Counted from the stretch's first letter, positions 55,333 through 64,000 are shown. The stretch is DNA of 64,000 nt from Marinobacter denitrificans (GCF_008795955.1 NZ_VMHN01000004.1:186001-250000), one strand, 5' to 3'. Numbers and translations: made by a program. The notes: generated from the letters alone by a model not told the origin.

Positions 55333-55998
55333 ATGTGCGGCCGATACAACATCACCGATTCTCCGGAGATCTTGGCTCTGATGGAGCAGCTGAAGCTGCC
55401 CCATCAGAGGCCAGCTCCACAATTGGACGTGCCGCCGGGTGGCACTGGTGAGTTCGTTATCGAATCAGGTGGCGACCGCTATTTGCTGCCGGGTATCTGG
55501 TCTTTGCTGATTGAGCCGCGGCCCGCAGTGAATGGCTATCGGCCGAATCCAAAATTCCAGACTTTCAACGCCCGAAGTGACAGGTTGACCAGCAGCCCGC
55601 TCTGGAAGAAAGCGTATCCTTCCAGGCGCTGCATTGTGCCTGTGAGTGCTTTCCATGAATGGAAGGGCAAGCAGGTCTACAACATCCACCCGGAAAACGA
55701 GGCGGCGGCCCTAGCCGGGTTGTGGCAATCGTGGACATTTGGAGATGAGAACGTAAATTCTTTTACAGTCATTACACTCCCGCCTCATCCCAGGTTTAGC
55801 CATATTCATCCTAAGAGTATTCCAATGATGCTCCGGCCCTGCGACTTTGATCTTTGGCTCGACCCGGAGTTCGACAAAGTCGATGCATTTCAGACGTTGT
55901 TGAAGACACACATTCCGGCGCCATTGGTGTGCGAGCCCATCCGAAATCCAAACGATTTGAGCCGAGCGGGAGATGTCGAGATCCTGCATGCGGATTGA
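55333..55998 (+). CDS. SOS-associated SRAP domain protein (YedK/HMCES)
   Basis: A 221-residue protein that binds and cross-links to abasic sites in single-stranded DNA to protect them. The active-site Cys2 (MCGRYN) becomes N-terminal after Met removal; the conserved FNARSD, FHEWKG and PHPRFSHIHPK segments with the catalytic Glu and His follow. AGGAG precedes ATG 55333. The grouping with umuDC makes a DNA-damage tolerance cassette. Confidence 0.93.
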   Translation: MCGRYNITDSPEILALMEQLKLPHQRPAPQLDVPPGGTGEFVIESGGDRYLLPGIWSLLIEPRPAVNGYRPNPKFQTFNARSDRLTSSPLWKKAYPSRRCIVPVSAFHEWKGKQVYNIHPENEAAALAGLWQSWTFGDENVNSFTVITLPPHPRFSHIHPKSIPMMLRPCDFDLWLDPEFDKVDAFQTLLKTHIPAPLVCEPIRNPNDLSRAGDVEILHAD

Positions 55999-56163
55999 GG
56001 CCGGCACCACGTAGTTTAGGGTCCTCTATAGTCTATGCTATGACCATTGGTCGCCCACCCGAATGAACATAACCTTAGATTATGCGCAGTGGGTTTGCGC
56101 TAAACACAAGCACGCCACCAGAGCCGGCAGAGAGGTCAAAGGCACGTCCGTGTGCCCGTATCG

Positions 56164-56280
56164 CTATTTTTTCTTCCGAGACGATTTGCTCTTTTCGCCC
56201 ACGGTTTCCCGCGGGTGTTTCTTAGCAAAGGTCTCGGTTACATAACGGCCCGTTACAGCGCTTCGGTATTTTTTGGACAT
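56164..56280 (-). CDS. Small 38-residue basic protein
   Basis: Short frame MSKKYRSAVTGRYVTETFAK then KHPRETVGEK and a Lys/Ser-rich tail, with GAGGTG before the ATG. The SAVTGRYVT...KKHP...TV pattern is known from tiny proteins in phages and islands, function unknown. It is convergent with the SRAP gene. Confidence 0.6.
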   Translation of the reverse strand: MSKKYRSAVTGRYVTETFAKKHPRETVGEKSKSSRKKK

Positions 56281-56524
56281 GCGTCACCTCACATGAATGA
56301 AAAGATTCTAGTGATGCCGAGGGATGCCCTCTGCATCGTCCTCATTTAGTGGTTTGGCCAACTCCGGAAATGGGCGCAAACACGCTGGAGCGTGCCATTG
56401 ACCATTCGGAAGTAAGCTCGAACGTAGACAGCGGGTCTGATGACCATGGCTGATCTCCTGTACGAGATAGCCAGTGAGGTGATGGGCGCTTCGTCACAGA
56501 CTGGGACCTTATAACCAATTGGTC

Positions 56525-56554
56525 TTGGCAGGAAAATCCTCAGTTTTGTACTAT
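56525..56554 (+). promoter_or_regulatory. Promoter for the candidate island sRNA
   Basis: -35 TTGGCA (56525-56530), 18 bases, -10 TACTAT (56549-56554), with TG just before the -10. Predicted start near 56561. Confidence 0.55.
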
Positions 56555-56560
56555 GCTCTA

Positions 56561-56669
56561 CCTATCAGCCTCACTGGCTGGTGGATTTCGGTAAGGGCCT
56601 TTCCGCCAAGATTGATCCCTTACCCCTTGCTTGCTAAAAACCTCAGGACTCAACCCCTGGGGTTTTTTA
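56561..56669 (+). ncRNA. Candidate small RNA in the island
   Basis: A predicted transcript of about 109 nt in a 540-bp gap without a convincing gene. It contains a hairpin CAGCC-TCACT-GGCTG, an internal pairing TAAGGG / CCCTTA, and ends at an intrinsic terminator (AACCTCAGG / CCTGGGGTT, then T6). Just before and after lie related complementary segments (CCAGTGAGG near 56,471; TTGCTTGA-AAA-TCAAGCAA after the terminator). No RNA family recognised. Confidence 0.5.
56639..56669 (+). terminator. Intrinsic terminator of the island sRNA
   Basis: Nine-bp stem AACCTCAGG (56639-56647) / CCTGGGGTT (56656-56664), one wobble pair, followed by T6 (56663-56668). Confidence 0.8.
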
Positions 56670-56902
56670 TTGCTTGAAAATCAAGCAACACCTCGATGAT
56701 ACAAGATATGGTGACGGAAACAATAAGGTCATTATGAAAGAAACATGCCTGTTAATATCGATTTTTAGTTAAAACAAATGCTTAACGATTTATCCACACT
56801 TATGTGCATAACGAAATTTTATCAACATGTTGTGTTTGTGAGTTCTGAGTGGTGAGCAAATAATGGCGAACAGGACGTTCTGCCATGTTAAGACAGATTT
56901 TT

Positions 56903-57715
56903 TTATTCTTTGGTCTCGCCCAGAGAGGCCTCCCATTGATCCAGGATATCGTCGAGCTTTGCATGTTTGATTTGCTCCTGGAGCTCTTCAGAAGGGTTGG
57001 TAGCCAGCGCGATTGATCGGAAAAAAGTCTCCATAAACGCATGCAGATCGAAAGCTTCCCCTTCGTCTTGATTAGCCATTTTTCTGCGTTTTGCCCCTAA
57101 AAACCAACTGTAGACCCAGAACCACAACCCTGCGCTCCAGCTGACACGGCGTATGATTTTTTCCAGGTTAACGACAAGTTCTCGGAGTGCTCTCTCGTTC
57201 GATGATTCGAGCTCTTTTTGTCCGATCGCGCTTACCAGCGCTGCCTCTTCGCTATCGGGCAGTGCCTCAGTCATTGCAGCGGCTATGTTCGTCAGGTTTT
57301 CTGATAACTTAGGGAGAAGCTTCATTCCGCGAACGCGGTGAGCCAACAGAGGATTGATTCTTGAGTAGTTGTATAAAGCCGTCTCATAGCTGTCGAGCAA
57401 CTTTGGGTCTGCCCTGACCAAGCCATCCATCAGCGTTGTCAGAATAGTGGCGAAGTATTCCTTGGGAAACTCATTGACCATAATGCTTTTCAAATTCGGC
57501 CTGTTTCCAAGTATCTTCTTGAACTCGTCCTGGAATTCATCCACTGCCGCATTCAATTTTGGGCGTTCGATCAGTAGTTCGTGCCGTATTTCCAGCAAGT
57601 GAAAAAGCAAGACACGAGAGCCTTCCCGGCGCTCCAGACTCAGCTTCCAAAAGTAACCAATGACGGCTAGCCCCGCAGTTACGAGTATCCCTACATCAAA
57701 CACTATTTCTTGCAT
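56903..57715 (-). CDS. Membrane-anchored protein of unknown function downstream of hsdR
   Basis: A 270-residue protein with an N-terminal membrane segment (VGILVTAGLAVIGYFWKLSL) and a second hydrophobic patch near residue 205 (SAGLWFWVYSWFLGAKRRK). The region between is helical and probably cytoplasmic. ATG 57715 with AGGAT upstream is favoured. It follows hsdR by about 25 bases on the same strand, so it belongs to the restriction operon. No family recognised. Confidence 0.72.
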   Translation of the reverse strand: MQEIVFDVGILVTAGLAVIGYFWKLSLERREGSRVLLFHLLEIRHELLIERPKLNAAVDEFQDEFKKILGNRPNLKSIMVNEFPKEYFATILTTLMDGLVRADPKLLDSYETALYNYSRINPLLAHRVRGMKLLPKLSENLTNIAAAMTEALPDSEEAALVSAIGQKELESSNERALRELVVNLEKIIRRVSWSAGLWFWVYSWFLGAKRRKMANQDEGEAFDLHAFMETFFRSIALATNPSEELQEQIKHAKLDDILDQWEASLGETKE

Positions 57716-57740
57716 GGTCAATCCTGCTATCGCCACAAGG

Positions 57741-60700
57741 CTACGATTGTGACGAGGCGTCGTTAAGCGTCCCTTTGTGAGACGGACTCTTGAGAAGGCT
57801 AAGAATTAGCAGTGCGAACGCTCTCTGTTTTGGTTCACTCTCCAATATTTCCATCGATAATTTTTCATGGTCCGTCATGGAGTCCAGCACCAGGTCAGTT
57901 AGCCGCTTTGGAAGCAATCCGTGCATCACTTGATCCGGTGAGTGGCCGTCTACCTGTGCCATCACCGCTTCATCTCGGCGAACCCGGTCAGCAATCCCGT
58001 TCGCAAAATGAAGCTGATCCTCATCGCTGACTTCAGCGCCGAAGATGTCATTCAGCTTTTCGATGATTTTGGACAAACGTTCCTTCTCCGGATCGTGGGG
58101 CTTTCCGGTGCCGACACCCGTAATCGGATCCAGTCCGTCCGAATCGTCCTCACCTTCTAATCGAAGCTCGTGCTCCTTGCGCTTGGTGATCCGGTAATGG
58201 CTCAGCTCCAGCTCTGAAATATCGATTTCGTCCTCATCTAAAATTTCCTGGCGCAGCAACGGCAGCAGGTGTTTGGCAAAAACGCATAGCTGCTCCAGCT
58301 CCGGGTCTTCAAAAAACACGATCTGGGATAGGAATTCATAGGCACGAACAAAGCTGCCAAGGTTCTTCTTGAACAGATCCAGCTGATCCAGGCCCTCTCC
58401 GATATCTTTCAACGTTGCGTCGGCCTGTTTTAGGCCTATGGTGTTGCCATCGGCTTCTGACTGCTTTCGGGCGGCCCGTAATTCGGCCCGTTCATCACGA
58501 AGCAGTTTGTACCGCTTGTTGAACCGCTCCCTTGCTGGCTGGCAGTAGTAACTGAGCTTGGAGGCTTCGGCCTTCGGATCGAAGAAGGCGCGGGCAAAGG
58601 CCTTCACCTCGTCCCAGTGGTACACCTGCTCGGCATCGAGCGCCTCCTGGATGTCGTAGACGACCTGAGCATCGGAGACTCCCGTCAGCTCTGCTTTGTT
58701 GTAGTAAGGCAGGAACGAATCGAGGATATCCTGGGCATCGTTGATGAAGTCGAGAATAAAGGTCTCCTTGCCAGGAAACAGCCGATTCAGGCGCGAGAGC
58801 GTCTGTACGCACTCCACACCCTTGAGCTTCTTGTCGACGTACATGGCACACAGCTTCGGCTGGTCGAAGCCAGTCTGATACTTGTTGGCGACCAGCATCA
58901 CGTTGTATTCGTCAGTGTCGAACGCCCTGGCATGATCCCGGCCATTCAGGCCTGGGTTCAAAAGACTGCTGGTTTCGGTGACCTCTTCCGGGATCACCTC
59001 ATCCGGTGGCAGGCTGCCTGAGAAGGCCACCAGGGGGTGAACGTCCTGGTAGCCCTGACCTTTGATGTACTGCTGCATGGCCAGCTGGTACCGGACGGCT
59101 TCCTGTCGACTACTGGTGACCACCATGGCCTTTGCCTGGCCATCCAGCAGGTGCCGGACGTTCTCCCGAAAGTGCTCAACGATCACCTCAACCTTCTGGC
59201 TGATGTTGTAGGGGTGCAGGCGCACCCACTTTGCCAGTGTGGTTCGGGCCTTCTTGGAGTCGACCTCATCATCCTCTGCGTCCGGATGGGCAAGTTTCCA
59301 GGCCACGGCATAGGTTGTGTAGCGCCTCAGGACGTCGATAATGAATCCCTCTTCGATGGCCTGGCGCATGGAATACACATGGAAGGGCTCAGGTTTGTTC
59401 GATTCACTGCGGTCCTGTGAGGGATCTGGCTCACGACCAAACAACTCGATGGTCTTTGCCTTGGGAGTGGCGGTAAAGGCGTAGTAGCTGATCTGTTGGC
59501 TCGGTTTACGGGCGGAGACGGCGGCATCCAGCAACTCTTCCGCACTGATTTCTTCACCCTCAGGCAAATCACAGCCCAGGATGGCCTTCAGCTTGGTGGC
59601 CGATGAGCCGGTTTGTGACGAGTGCGCTTCATCGGCAATCACAGCGTACCGTCCGGACGCCAGCTTGGGGTACTTCTCTAGCGCATCGAACAACGCGGGG
59701 AAGGTCTGGATGGTCACGATAATAATTCGGGTCTGTTCGGCCAGAGCCTCAGCCAGCTGCTCCGATTTACTCTGGTTGCCCAAATCACGATTGATGGGTC
59801 GAACCACGCCCTGAGCGTGCTCAAACTGGTAGATGGTGTCCTGAAGCTGGCTATCCAGAACCGTTCGGTCGGTCACGACGATGACCGAGCTGAACAGCTT
59901 GTTGCCGTCGTGATCGTAGAGCTGAGCCAGTTGATGGGCTGACCAGGCGATGGAGTTGGATTTGCCGGAGCCCGCACTGTGTTGGATTAGATAGCGCTTA
60001 CCGGCACCTTCTTCCCGGGTCGCTTGAATCAGCTGGTTGACCACATCCCATTGGTGGTACCGGGGGAAGATCAGAGTTTCCTTGGTCTTGCGGTTTCCGT
60101 AGAAGTCCTCTTCGGTTTTCTTCTCAAGGTGAAGGAAGCGGCCGATGACCTTGAGCCAAGCGTCTTTCTGGAACAACTGCTCCCACAAGTAGGCCGTAGA
60201 GTAGCTGCCCTCATCCTCGGCCCGAGGGTTTCCGGCCCCACCGTCTGCGGTGCCTCGGTTAAACGGAAGGAAAAACGTGTCCTTGCCGTTCAGACGGGTA
60301 GTCATAGCGGCTTCGTCCTGGCTAACTGCGAAATGCACCAGCGCACCGCGTTTGAAGGTCAGCAGCGGTTCCGGCTTTCGTGTCACCGGATCCTTTACCG
60401 GGCGATCCTTTTTGTACTGGCGCTTGGCGTGTTCTACGGTTTGCTTGAACTCGCTTTTGAGCTCCAGCGTCGCCGTCGGAATCCCGTTCACGAAGAGCAC
60501 TAGGTCCAGCCGTGGGTTGTAGTCACCAGTGCGGGCATGAGGCGAATAGGAGACTTCCTCGACCACGCGTAACCGATTGGCGTTGTATCGACGCTCTGTG
60601 TCCGGATTCATGCCGTGATCCGGCTTGAAGCTGCAAAGATCGATTTTTACACCCGGTACTTTGAAGCCATGGCGGAGCACATCGAGGGTGCCCTTTTTCT

Positions 60701-60929
60701 CCAGCTCCCGAACGGTTTTCTGGATAAGCACCTTTTCCGGGTTCTGAGGGTTACCCTTGCAGAACTTTTCCCATCGATCTGGCCAGGCCTCTTGGAAGTA
60801 ACCAATCAGGTCTTCCGGATACACCGCATGCACCTTGTCGTACTCAGACGCCTTGCCGACAAGCCAGCCCTGATCACTCAGAGACCCAATGATGTCGTTC
60901 TGGAACGCTCTCTCTCGGCTGTCAGCCAT
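57741..60929 (-). CDS. hsdR: Type I restriction endonuclease subunit HsdR
   Basis: A 1,062-residue ATP-dependent translocase and nuclease. The N-terminal nuclease motif is in RLDLVLFVNGIPTATLELKS; the motor has Walker A HSAGSGKSNS, DEAH in VIADEAHSSQTG, and further helicase motifs (FTATPKAKT; ANKYQTGFDQPKL; QTLSRLNRLF). The C-terminal region is helical, as expected for HsdM contact. A strong AAGGAG precedes ATG 60929. It cleaves unmodified DNA far from the recognition site set by HsdS. Confidence 0.96.
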   Translation of the reverse strand: MADSRERAFQNDIIGSLSDQGWLVGKASEYDKVHAVYPEDLIGYFQEAWPDRWEKFCKGNPQNPEKVLIQKTVRELEKKGTLDVLRHGFKVPGVKIDLCSFKPDHGMNPDTERRYNANRLRVVEEVSYSPHARTGDYNPRLDLVLFVNGIPTATLELKSEFKQTVEHAKRQYKKDRPVKDPVTRKPEPLLTFKRGALVHFAVSQDEAAMTTRLNGKDTFFLPFNRGTADGGAGNPRAEDEGSYSTAYLWEQLFQKDAWLKVIGRFLHLEKKTEEDFYGNRKTKETLIFPRYHQWDVVNQLIQATREEGAGKRYLIQHSAGSGKSNSIAWSAHQLAQLYDHDGNKLFSSVIVVTDRTVLDSQLQDTIYQFEHAQGVVRPINRDLGNQSKSEQLAEALAEQTRIIIVTIQTFPALFDALEKYPKLASGRYAVIADEAHSSQTGSSATKLKAILGCDLPEGEEISAEELLDAAVSARKPSQQISYYAFTATPKAKTIELFGREPDPSQDRSESNKPEPFHVYSMRQAIEEGFIIDVLRRYTTYAVAWKLAHPDAEDDEVDSKKARTTLAKWVRLHPYNISQKVEVIVEHFRENVRHLLDGQAKAMVVTSSRQEAVRYQLAMQQYIKGQGYQDVHPLVAFSGSLPPDEVIPEEVTETSSLLNPGLNGRDHARAFDTDEYNVMLVANKYQTGFDQPKLCAMYVDKKLKGVECVQTLSRLNRLFPGKETFILDFINDAQDILDSFLPYYNKAELTGVSDAQVVYDIQEALDAEQVYHWDEVKAFARAFFDPKAEASKLSYYCQPARERFNKRYKLLRDERAELRAARKQSEADGNTIGLKQADATLKDIGEGLDQLDLFKKNLGSFVRAYEFLSQIVFFEDPELEQLCVFAKHLLPLLRQEILDEDEIDISELELSHYRITKRKEHELRLEGEDDSDGLDPITGVGTGKPHDPEKERLSKIIEKLNDIFGAEVSDEDQLHFANGIADRVRRDEAVMAQVDGHSPDQVMHGLLPKRLTDLVLDSMTDHEKLSMEILESEPKQRAFALLILSLLKSPSHKGTLNDASSQS

Positions 60930-60974
60930 GACTACTCCTTGTATCCCTTGACCCGCTTGGTAACCGGTTTTCGC

Positions 60975-61802
60975 TTAAATACCTTGAATATTGCTTTGTA
61001 CTTGATAGCGGATGACCTGGTTGCCCGCTTCAATGACGTCAATGCGAGCCCCTCGATAACCGATGGTCTGGCTCTCCGAGAGATCATATTTCAGGTCTGC
61101 AGAGAATGCCGGTCTGGCAAGGCTCCCCGAGAACTCACGGTATTTAAACGACAGCTCGTCGCCAGAGCGTCCTAGATAAATCAACTCTTGCCGGAAGGTT
61201 TGGCCATAATCAGAGAATTTGTAACGCTTCGTACACTGATCGTCTGGTACATCAACGGCAAATAGAGCACTTGAGCCCCTAAGAATTGAACCACTCAAAA
61301 TGGTTCGACCGCCTATCGCGATGGCATTCTCGTCCTGCTGCTTAGTTTGATCACCCGATACCCAGTTTGTGATCAGCTTGCCGTCTCGATCGATCAGATT
61401 CAGATTGGAAACCTGCAGGGTACATCCAGAGTCTGTCGGGCCTGAAATAAGCTGAAAATTCGAGCCCGAGATGGAAATACCCTCGTTGAGAGATCGAATA
61501 TTGCCGTATCCATAGGCGACACTCTTTCCCTCCTGAGATTCGTAGTTGATCTGGTAAAGGGCTCCGGGCAAGAAAAATCGGTAGTCACCCTGCTCGAATT
61601 CCAGGTCTTTGACTCTGAATCCGGGAGCTCCATATCCTCGGGTACGCTCCAACACCGATTCGCCAATCTCAGCGCTCACGACCTGTCCGATAGGTGGATA
61701 CATCTCGGTATGAAGTTTCTGCGTGACACCGGTCGTCTGACATCCGGCAAGGAAAACGCTTCCAATGGCCGCAATACAGCCCAACCAATTCGGTGATTTC
61801 AT
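60975..61802 (-). CDS. Lipoprotein of unknown function within the restriction operon
   Basis: A 275-residue protein with a lipoprotein signal peptide and lipobox LAGC (Cys21). The mature part is beta-rich and polar without a named family. It lies between the GIY-YIG gene and hsdR on the same strand with short gaps. A surface-directed lipoprotein is unusual in a type I restriction operon. Confidence 0.78.
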   Translation of the reverse strand: MKSPNWLGCIAAIGSVFLAGCQTTGVTQKLHTEMYPPIGQVVSAEIGESVLERTRGYGAPGFRVKDLEFEQGDYRFFLPGALYQINYESQEGKSVAYGYGNIRSLNEGISISGSNFQLISGPTDSGCTLQVSNLNLIDRDGKLITNWVSGDQTKQQDENAIAIGGRTILSGSILRGSSALFAVDVPDDQCTKRYKFSDYGQTFRQELIYLGRSGDELSFKYREFSGSLARPAFSADLKYDLSESQTIGYRGARIDVIEAGNQVIRYQVQSNIQGI

Positions 61803-61833
61803 TAGGTACTGCCTTTTTTATGTGATTTTTGGC

Positions 61834-62775
61834 TCAGTCTTTGAGCTCTTCATTGGTACTTTGAGCCTCGACAAGAGAGCTTTGCCAGTCTCCGTAGGGT
61901 TTCCTGCTGTTTTCTTCAATCCAGACAATACGGCCATTTGCCGAGCGTCCTGATACCACTGCAGCAGCAGCGCTGGGACTTGAGAACGACTGGTCTTGTG
62001 TGAAGCGCACCGCGCCGGAGGCGTCCGGCACCAGCACACCATCTGCCGTCAACTGATCATACAAAGGGCGATAACTGGTGTAGCTACTGCCGCTCACCCA
62101 CTTGTCTCGTGCCTGGCTTCCCTCAAGCACCACAAATTCACCATCAACTTCGCGGGCTGTGGCACGAATGCCGTGTTTAGGTAGCTCCATGTAAAAATTC
62201 GGAGCCGCCCCTTCAGAACCAGGCTCTCCCTGAATCTGCGCTGCAATTTTTTGCCGATCACGGAGAAAGTCGAAGCCCAACACGGGCAATATGATGCGGA
62301 CCTGTTCAATAAAGAACGCCATATCGGCCTGATCGGACTCTGGGAGTACTGTGTAATCGTGGGCGGTGCCGTTGACGAGACCACAGCGCCCGGATTGCTT
62401 GGCGATCGCGATAAGCTGGCTTTCCAGGTACTTCACATGGGCTTTGGTGAGGTTTTGGTCTTTGCTGGTGATCAAGCAAACCCTTTCCCAGAAATCCTTT
62501 CCGCCTTGAGGCTCAGGACGGTTGTGCTGTTTCAGTCGCTTGGCCACATCATCGGATTCGCCGATGTAAACCAAAGGACGCATGGCATTTTCGGGATCTG
62601 GGCCCACCAGAAAATACACACCGGTTCGGCCGCACTCGGGCCGCTGCACCAGTTCAGTCAGTTTGGTTCGAGGCCCAGTCAGAGCATGGCCGGTCCAGTT
62701 CATGATTTCGGCAGTCAAAAGACCGTTCGGAGTGCCATCAACAAGGAACAAGCGGATGCCGCGACCGTGGCTCAT
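61834..62775 (-). CDS. GIY-YIG nuclease-family protein with DUF4357
   Basis: A 313-residue protein. A GIY-YIG core spans about residues 50-140 (GVYFLVGPDPENA, then LVYIGESDDVAKRLKQHN). The C-terminal part (TAREVDGEFVVLEGSQARDK, later SYRPLYDQLTADGVLV) is DUF4357. Such fusions recur beside restriction systems. It overlaps the hsdS stop in an ATGA, so it is translated with it. Whether it cuts DNA is not known. Confidence 0.88.
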   Translation of the reverse strand: MSHGRGIRLFLVDGTPNGLLTAEIMNWTGHALTGPRTKLTELVQRPECGRTGVYFLVGPDPENAMRPLVYIGESDDVAKRLKQHNRPEPQGGKDFWERVCLITSKDQNLTKAHVKYLESQLIAIAKQSGRCGLVNGTAHDYTVLPESDQADMAFFIEQVRIILPVLGFDFLRDRQKIAAQIQGEPGSEGAAPNFYMELPKHGIRATAREVDGEFVVLEGSQARDKWVSGSSYTSYRPLYDQLTADGVLVPDASGAVRFTQDQSFSSPSAAAAVVSGRSANGRIVWIEENSRKPYGDWQSSLVEAQSTNEELKD

Positions 62776-64000
62776 GCGGTTGTCTCCAGACCAGCTTGGT
62801 GTATGTCCTCGTCGAAAGCGCTTTCATCTTTCGGTGGCTGCCAGCCGCGGACATCAATCTTTCCAGTGACGGCTGCGGAGATCAGTCCTGAACGTCGTTC
62901 CTGCAAAAGCCTGTTTACACCAACAGCCTGCCTCGACAGCTCGTCAATTTGTTTTAACCGCTTTTCAACTTCCAATACTGAGTGTCTCTGCTCCCCTAAT
63001 CGTGGTACCGGTAATTGGATTCCTTCAAACCTTTCCCACTCAAGCTTTTTTGTGCCGTGCGCAGACGAATCAATGTACTCGAACACTGCGTCTCTAATGC
63101 CTGATAGCAGTAGAAGCAGGTAATCGGGGTTAACGTTTGGCCCTGCTTCAAGCGCTTTCATATCCTGATTGATGGTTACAGGCACCTCTGTGATAGCAAC
63201 CGGAACAGAATGCGCCAGGATCATTCCCCTAACCACGATCAAGACAGATTGACTCTTGATTGATGACAGCCCTGTTTCTAAAAGCGCCTTTTCGGATATA
63301 TGGTCGCTACTATCTGAGATTCGACTTTTCTTCATATCCTTCGGGGAAACCCATGGAATCTCTCCTTCCCAATATTCTTGATTCTCCTTGGATGGGGTGC
63401 TCCCTCCCTTTGTGCGAACCAGGTGCTTAAGTCTTGCAACGTGCCAATGCGCCGGCACCTCCCCAAGCCACTTCACCCCGGAATCCTTCATCGGCACATC
63501 CGGATCCAACCCCTTGGTCACCGCATGGGAAATCACTGCCTGGCGCTTTTCCTGAAGCAAATCTATCAGGCGCTCCTGCTCGCGGATCAGGGCGTCGATT
63601 TTGGCAGTTTCGTGGTCTAGGAAGCGGGCGATTTGGGTTTGTTCATGTTGTGATGGGACAGGGATCACTATGTTCTTCATTTCGGAGAAGCCTGTGCTCC
63701 AAAGATCAGCAACAATACCCTTACCGTTCCGGTAAAACTCCTCTTGGAAAACTTCTGACCTCAGAAGATGGTGAGCAAAACGGCCATAAACTCCATCTGG
63801 CTCCAGCACGATACAGATAAGAGATACAGAGCCGTCTAGTTCCGACAACCCAGATGAGCCCTTTCTGTCCGAGCGACTATTGATGACAAAATCTCCTGCA
63901 ATAACTCTCTTCCGATTATCGCCATCTTGGGTTTTAGCTGCTGTCTCAAGCCTCGGTACAATTCCATGTTTGGTAACCGAGAGAGGTTGAAACTCCTTAT
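62772..64000 (-). CDS. hsdS: Type I restriction specificity subunit HsdS (N-terminal part off the window)
   Basis: Determines the DNA sequence recognised by the methylase and nuclease complex. The frame is open to the window edge, with typical HsdS sequence continuing upstream (GDFVINSRSDRKGSSGLS; visible through base 64,000). Two target recognition domains are separated by conserved coiled-coil spacers (RFLDHETAKIDALIREQERL; and the C-terminal HSVLEVEKRLKQIDELSRQA). hsdM is expected further upstream, beyond the edge. Confidence 0.93.
   Translation of the reverse strand, partial: KEFQPLSVTKHGIVPRLETAAKTQDGDNRKRVIAGDFVINSRSDRKGSSGLSELDGSVSLICIVLEPDGVYGRFAHHLLRSEVFQEEFYRNGKGIVADLWSTGFSEMKNIVIPVPSQHEQTQIARFLDHETAKIDALIREQERLIDLLQEKRQAVISHAVTKGLDPDVPMKDSGVKWLGEVPAHWHVARLKHLVRTKGGSTPSKENQEYWEGEIPWVSPKDMKKSRISDSSDHISEKALLETGLSSIKSQSVLIVVRGMILAHSVPVAITEVPVTINQDMKALEAGPNVNPDYLLLLLSGIRDAVFEYIDSSAHGTKKLEWERFEGIQLPVPRLGEQRHSVLEVEKRLKQIDELSRQAVGVNRLLQERRSGLISAAVTGKIDVRGWQPPKDESAFDEDIHQAGLETTA

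Larger units (their letters stand above)
37108..64000 (+). mobile_element. GInt-type genomic island (left end and cargo; right end not in window)
   Basis: The island begins where the flavoprotein gene is interrupted (about 37,107). It opens with a four-gene operon of three large tyrosine recombinase-like proteins and one small helical protein, the hallmark of GInt elements (ginABCD). The operon is clearly more A+T-rich than the flanking backbone. Everything downstream in the window is accessory: defence, toxin-antitoxin-like, SOS and restriction genes plus an IS. The lost 3' part of the target gene does not appear, so the right end is probably beyond 64,000. A composite of several islands after 44,740 cannot be excluded. 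Confidence 0.75.

Noticed and set aside
56063..56349. Plus-strand short frames after the SRAP gene
   Set aside because: No ribosome sites; the minus-strand 38-residue frame in the same place has a good ribosome site and a familiar sequence pattern.

Overview
The window looks like a chromosome segment from a marine gammaproteobacterium of the Marinobacter type. This is inferred from the mix of recA/cinA/mutS/fdxA, fadH, LonB-type protease, two FixLJ-like two-component systems and AraC regulators with an arabinose-binding-like N-domain. No rRNA or marker gene here fixes the species.

Bases 1 to about 37,107 are G+C-rich chromosomal backbone: pepN (cut by the left edge), a DUF2797/YeaC pair, an operon nadK - phosphatase - rhomboid protease, fadH divergent from an AraC regulator, tRNA-Asp, a MaoC hydratase divergent from a second AraC regulator, a sensor kinase/response regulator pair, a LonB-like protease, PilZ, cinA-recA divergent from mutS-fdxA, a LysE exporter, DegV, a ferritin-like hydrolase, a permease and acyl-CoA ligase divergent from a second kinase/regulator pair, and a MocR regulator divergent from phzF. 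Between yeaC and the rhomboid gene lies a likely Fur-controlled small RNA of about 89 nt: a TTGACA promoter, a near-perfect Fur box over the -10, a 5' hairpin and a strong terminator.

At about 37,107 the backbone gene for a BaiN/HI0933-type flavoprotein is cut short. What follows is an A+T-rich four-gene operon: three large tyrosine recombinase-like proteins plus one small helical protein. This matches the ginABCD module of GInt genomic islands. Directly behind it the island carries a second, complete and divergent copy of the broken flavoprotein gene, so the element appears to bring a replacement for the gene it disrupts.

Bases 44,740-64,000 read as island cargo. They hold a candidate defence cluster (XRE regulator, winged-helix/coiled-coil protein, SF2 helicase, DEDDh exonuclease); an orphan HipS-like protein beside a frameshifted small gene; a nucleotidyltransferase with a MazE-like N-terminal segment; unassigned small gene pairs; a secreted HNH nuclease; an SOS cassette umuD-umuC-SRAP; a candidate small RNA; and a type I restriction system (hsdR and hsdS, with a GIY-YIG protein and a lipoprotein between them). 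hsdM should lie beyond the right edge. The missing 3' part of the broken flavoprotein gene is not in the window, so the island probably continues past base 64,000.

An IS1595-family element (52,408-53,454) with 8-bp target duplications sits exactly in the 8-bp spacer of the LexA box in front of umuDC. It splits the operator, so SOS control of this polymerase V operon is probably lost or rewired.
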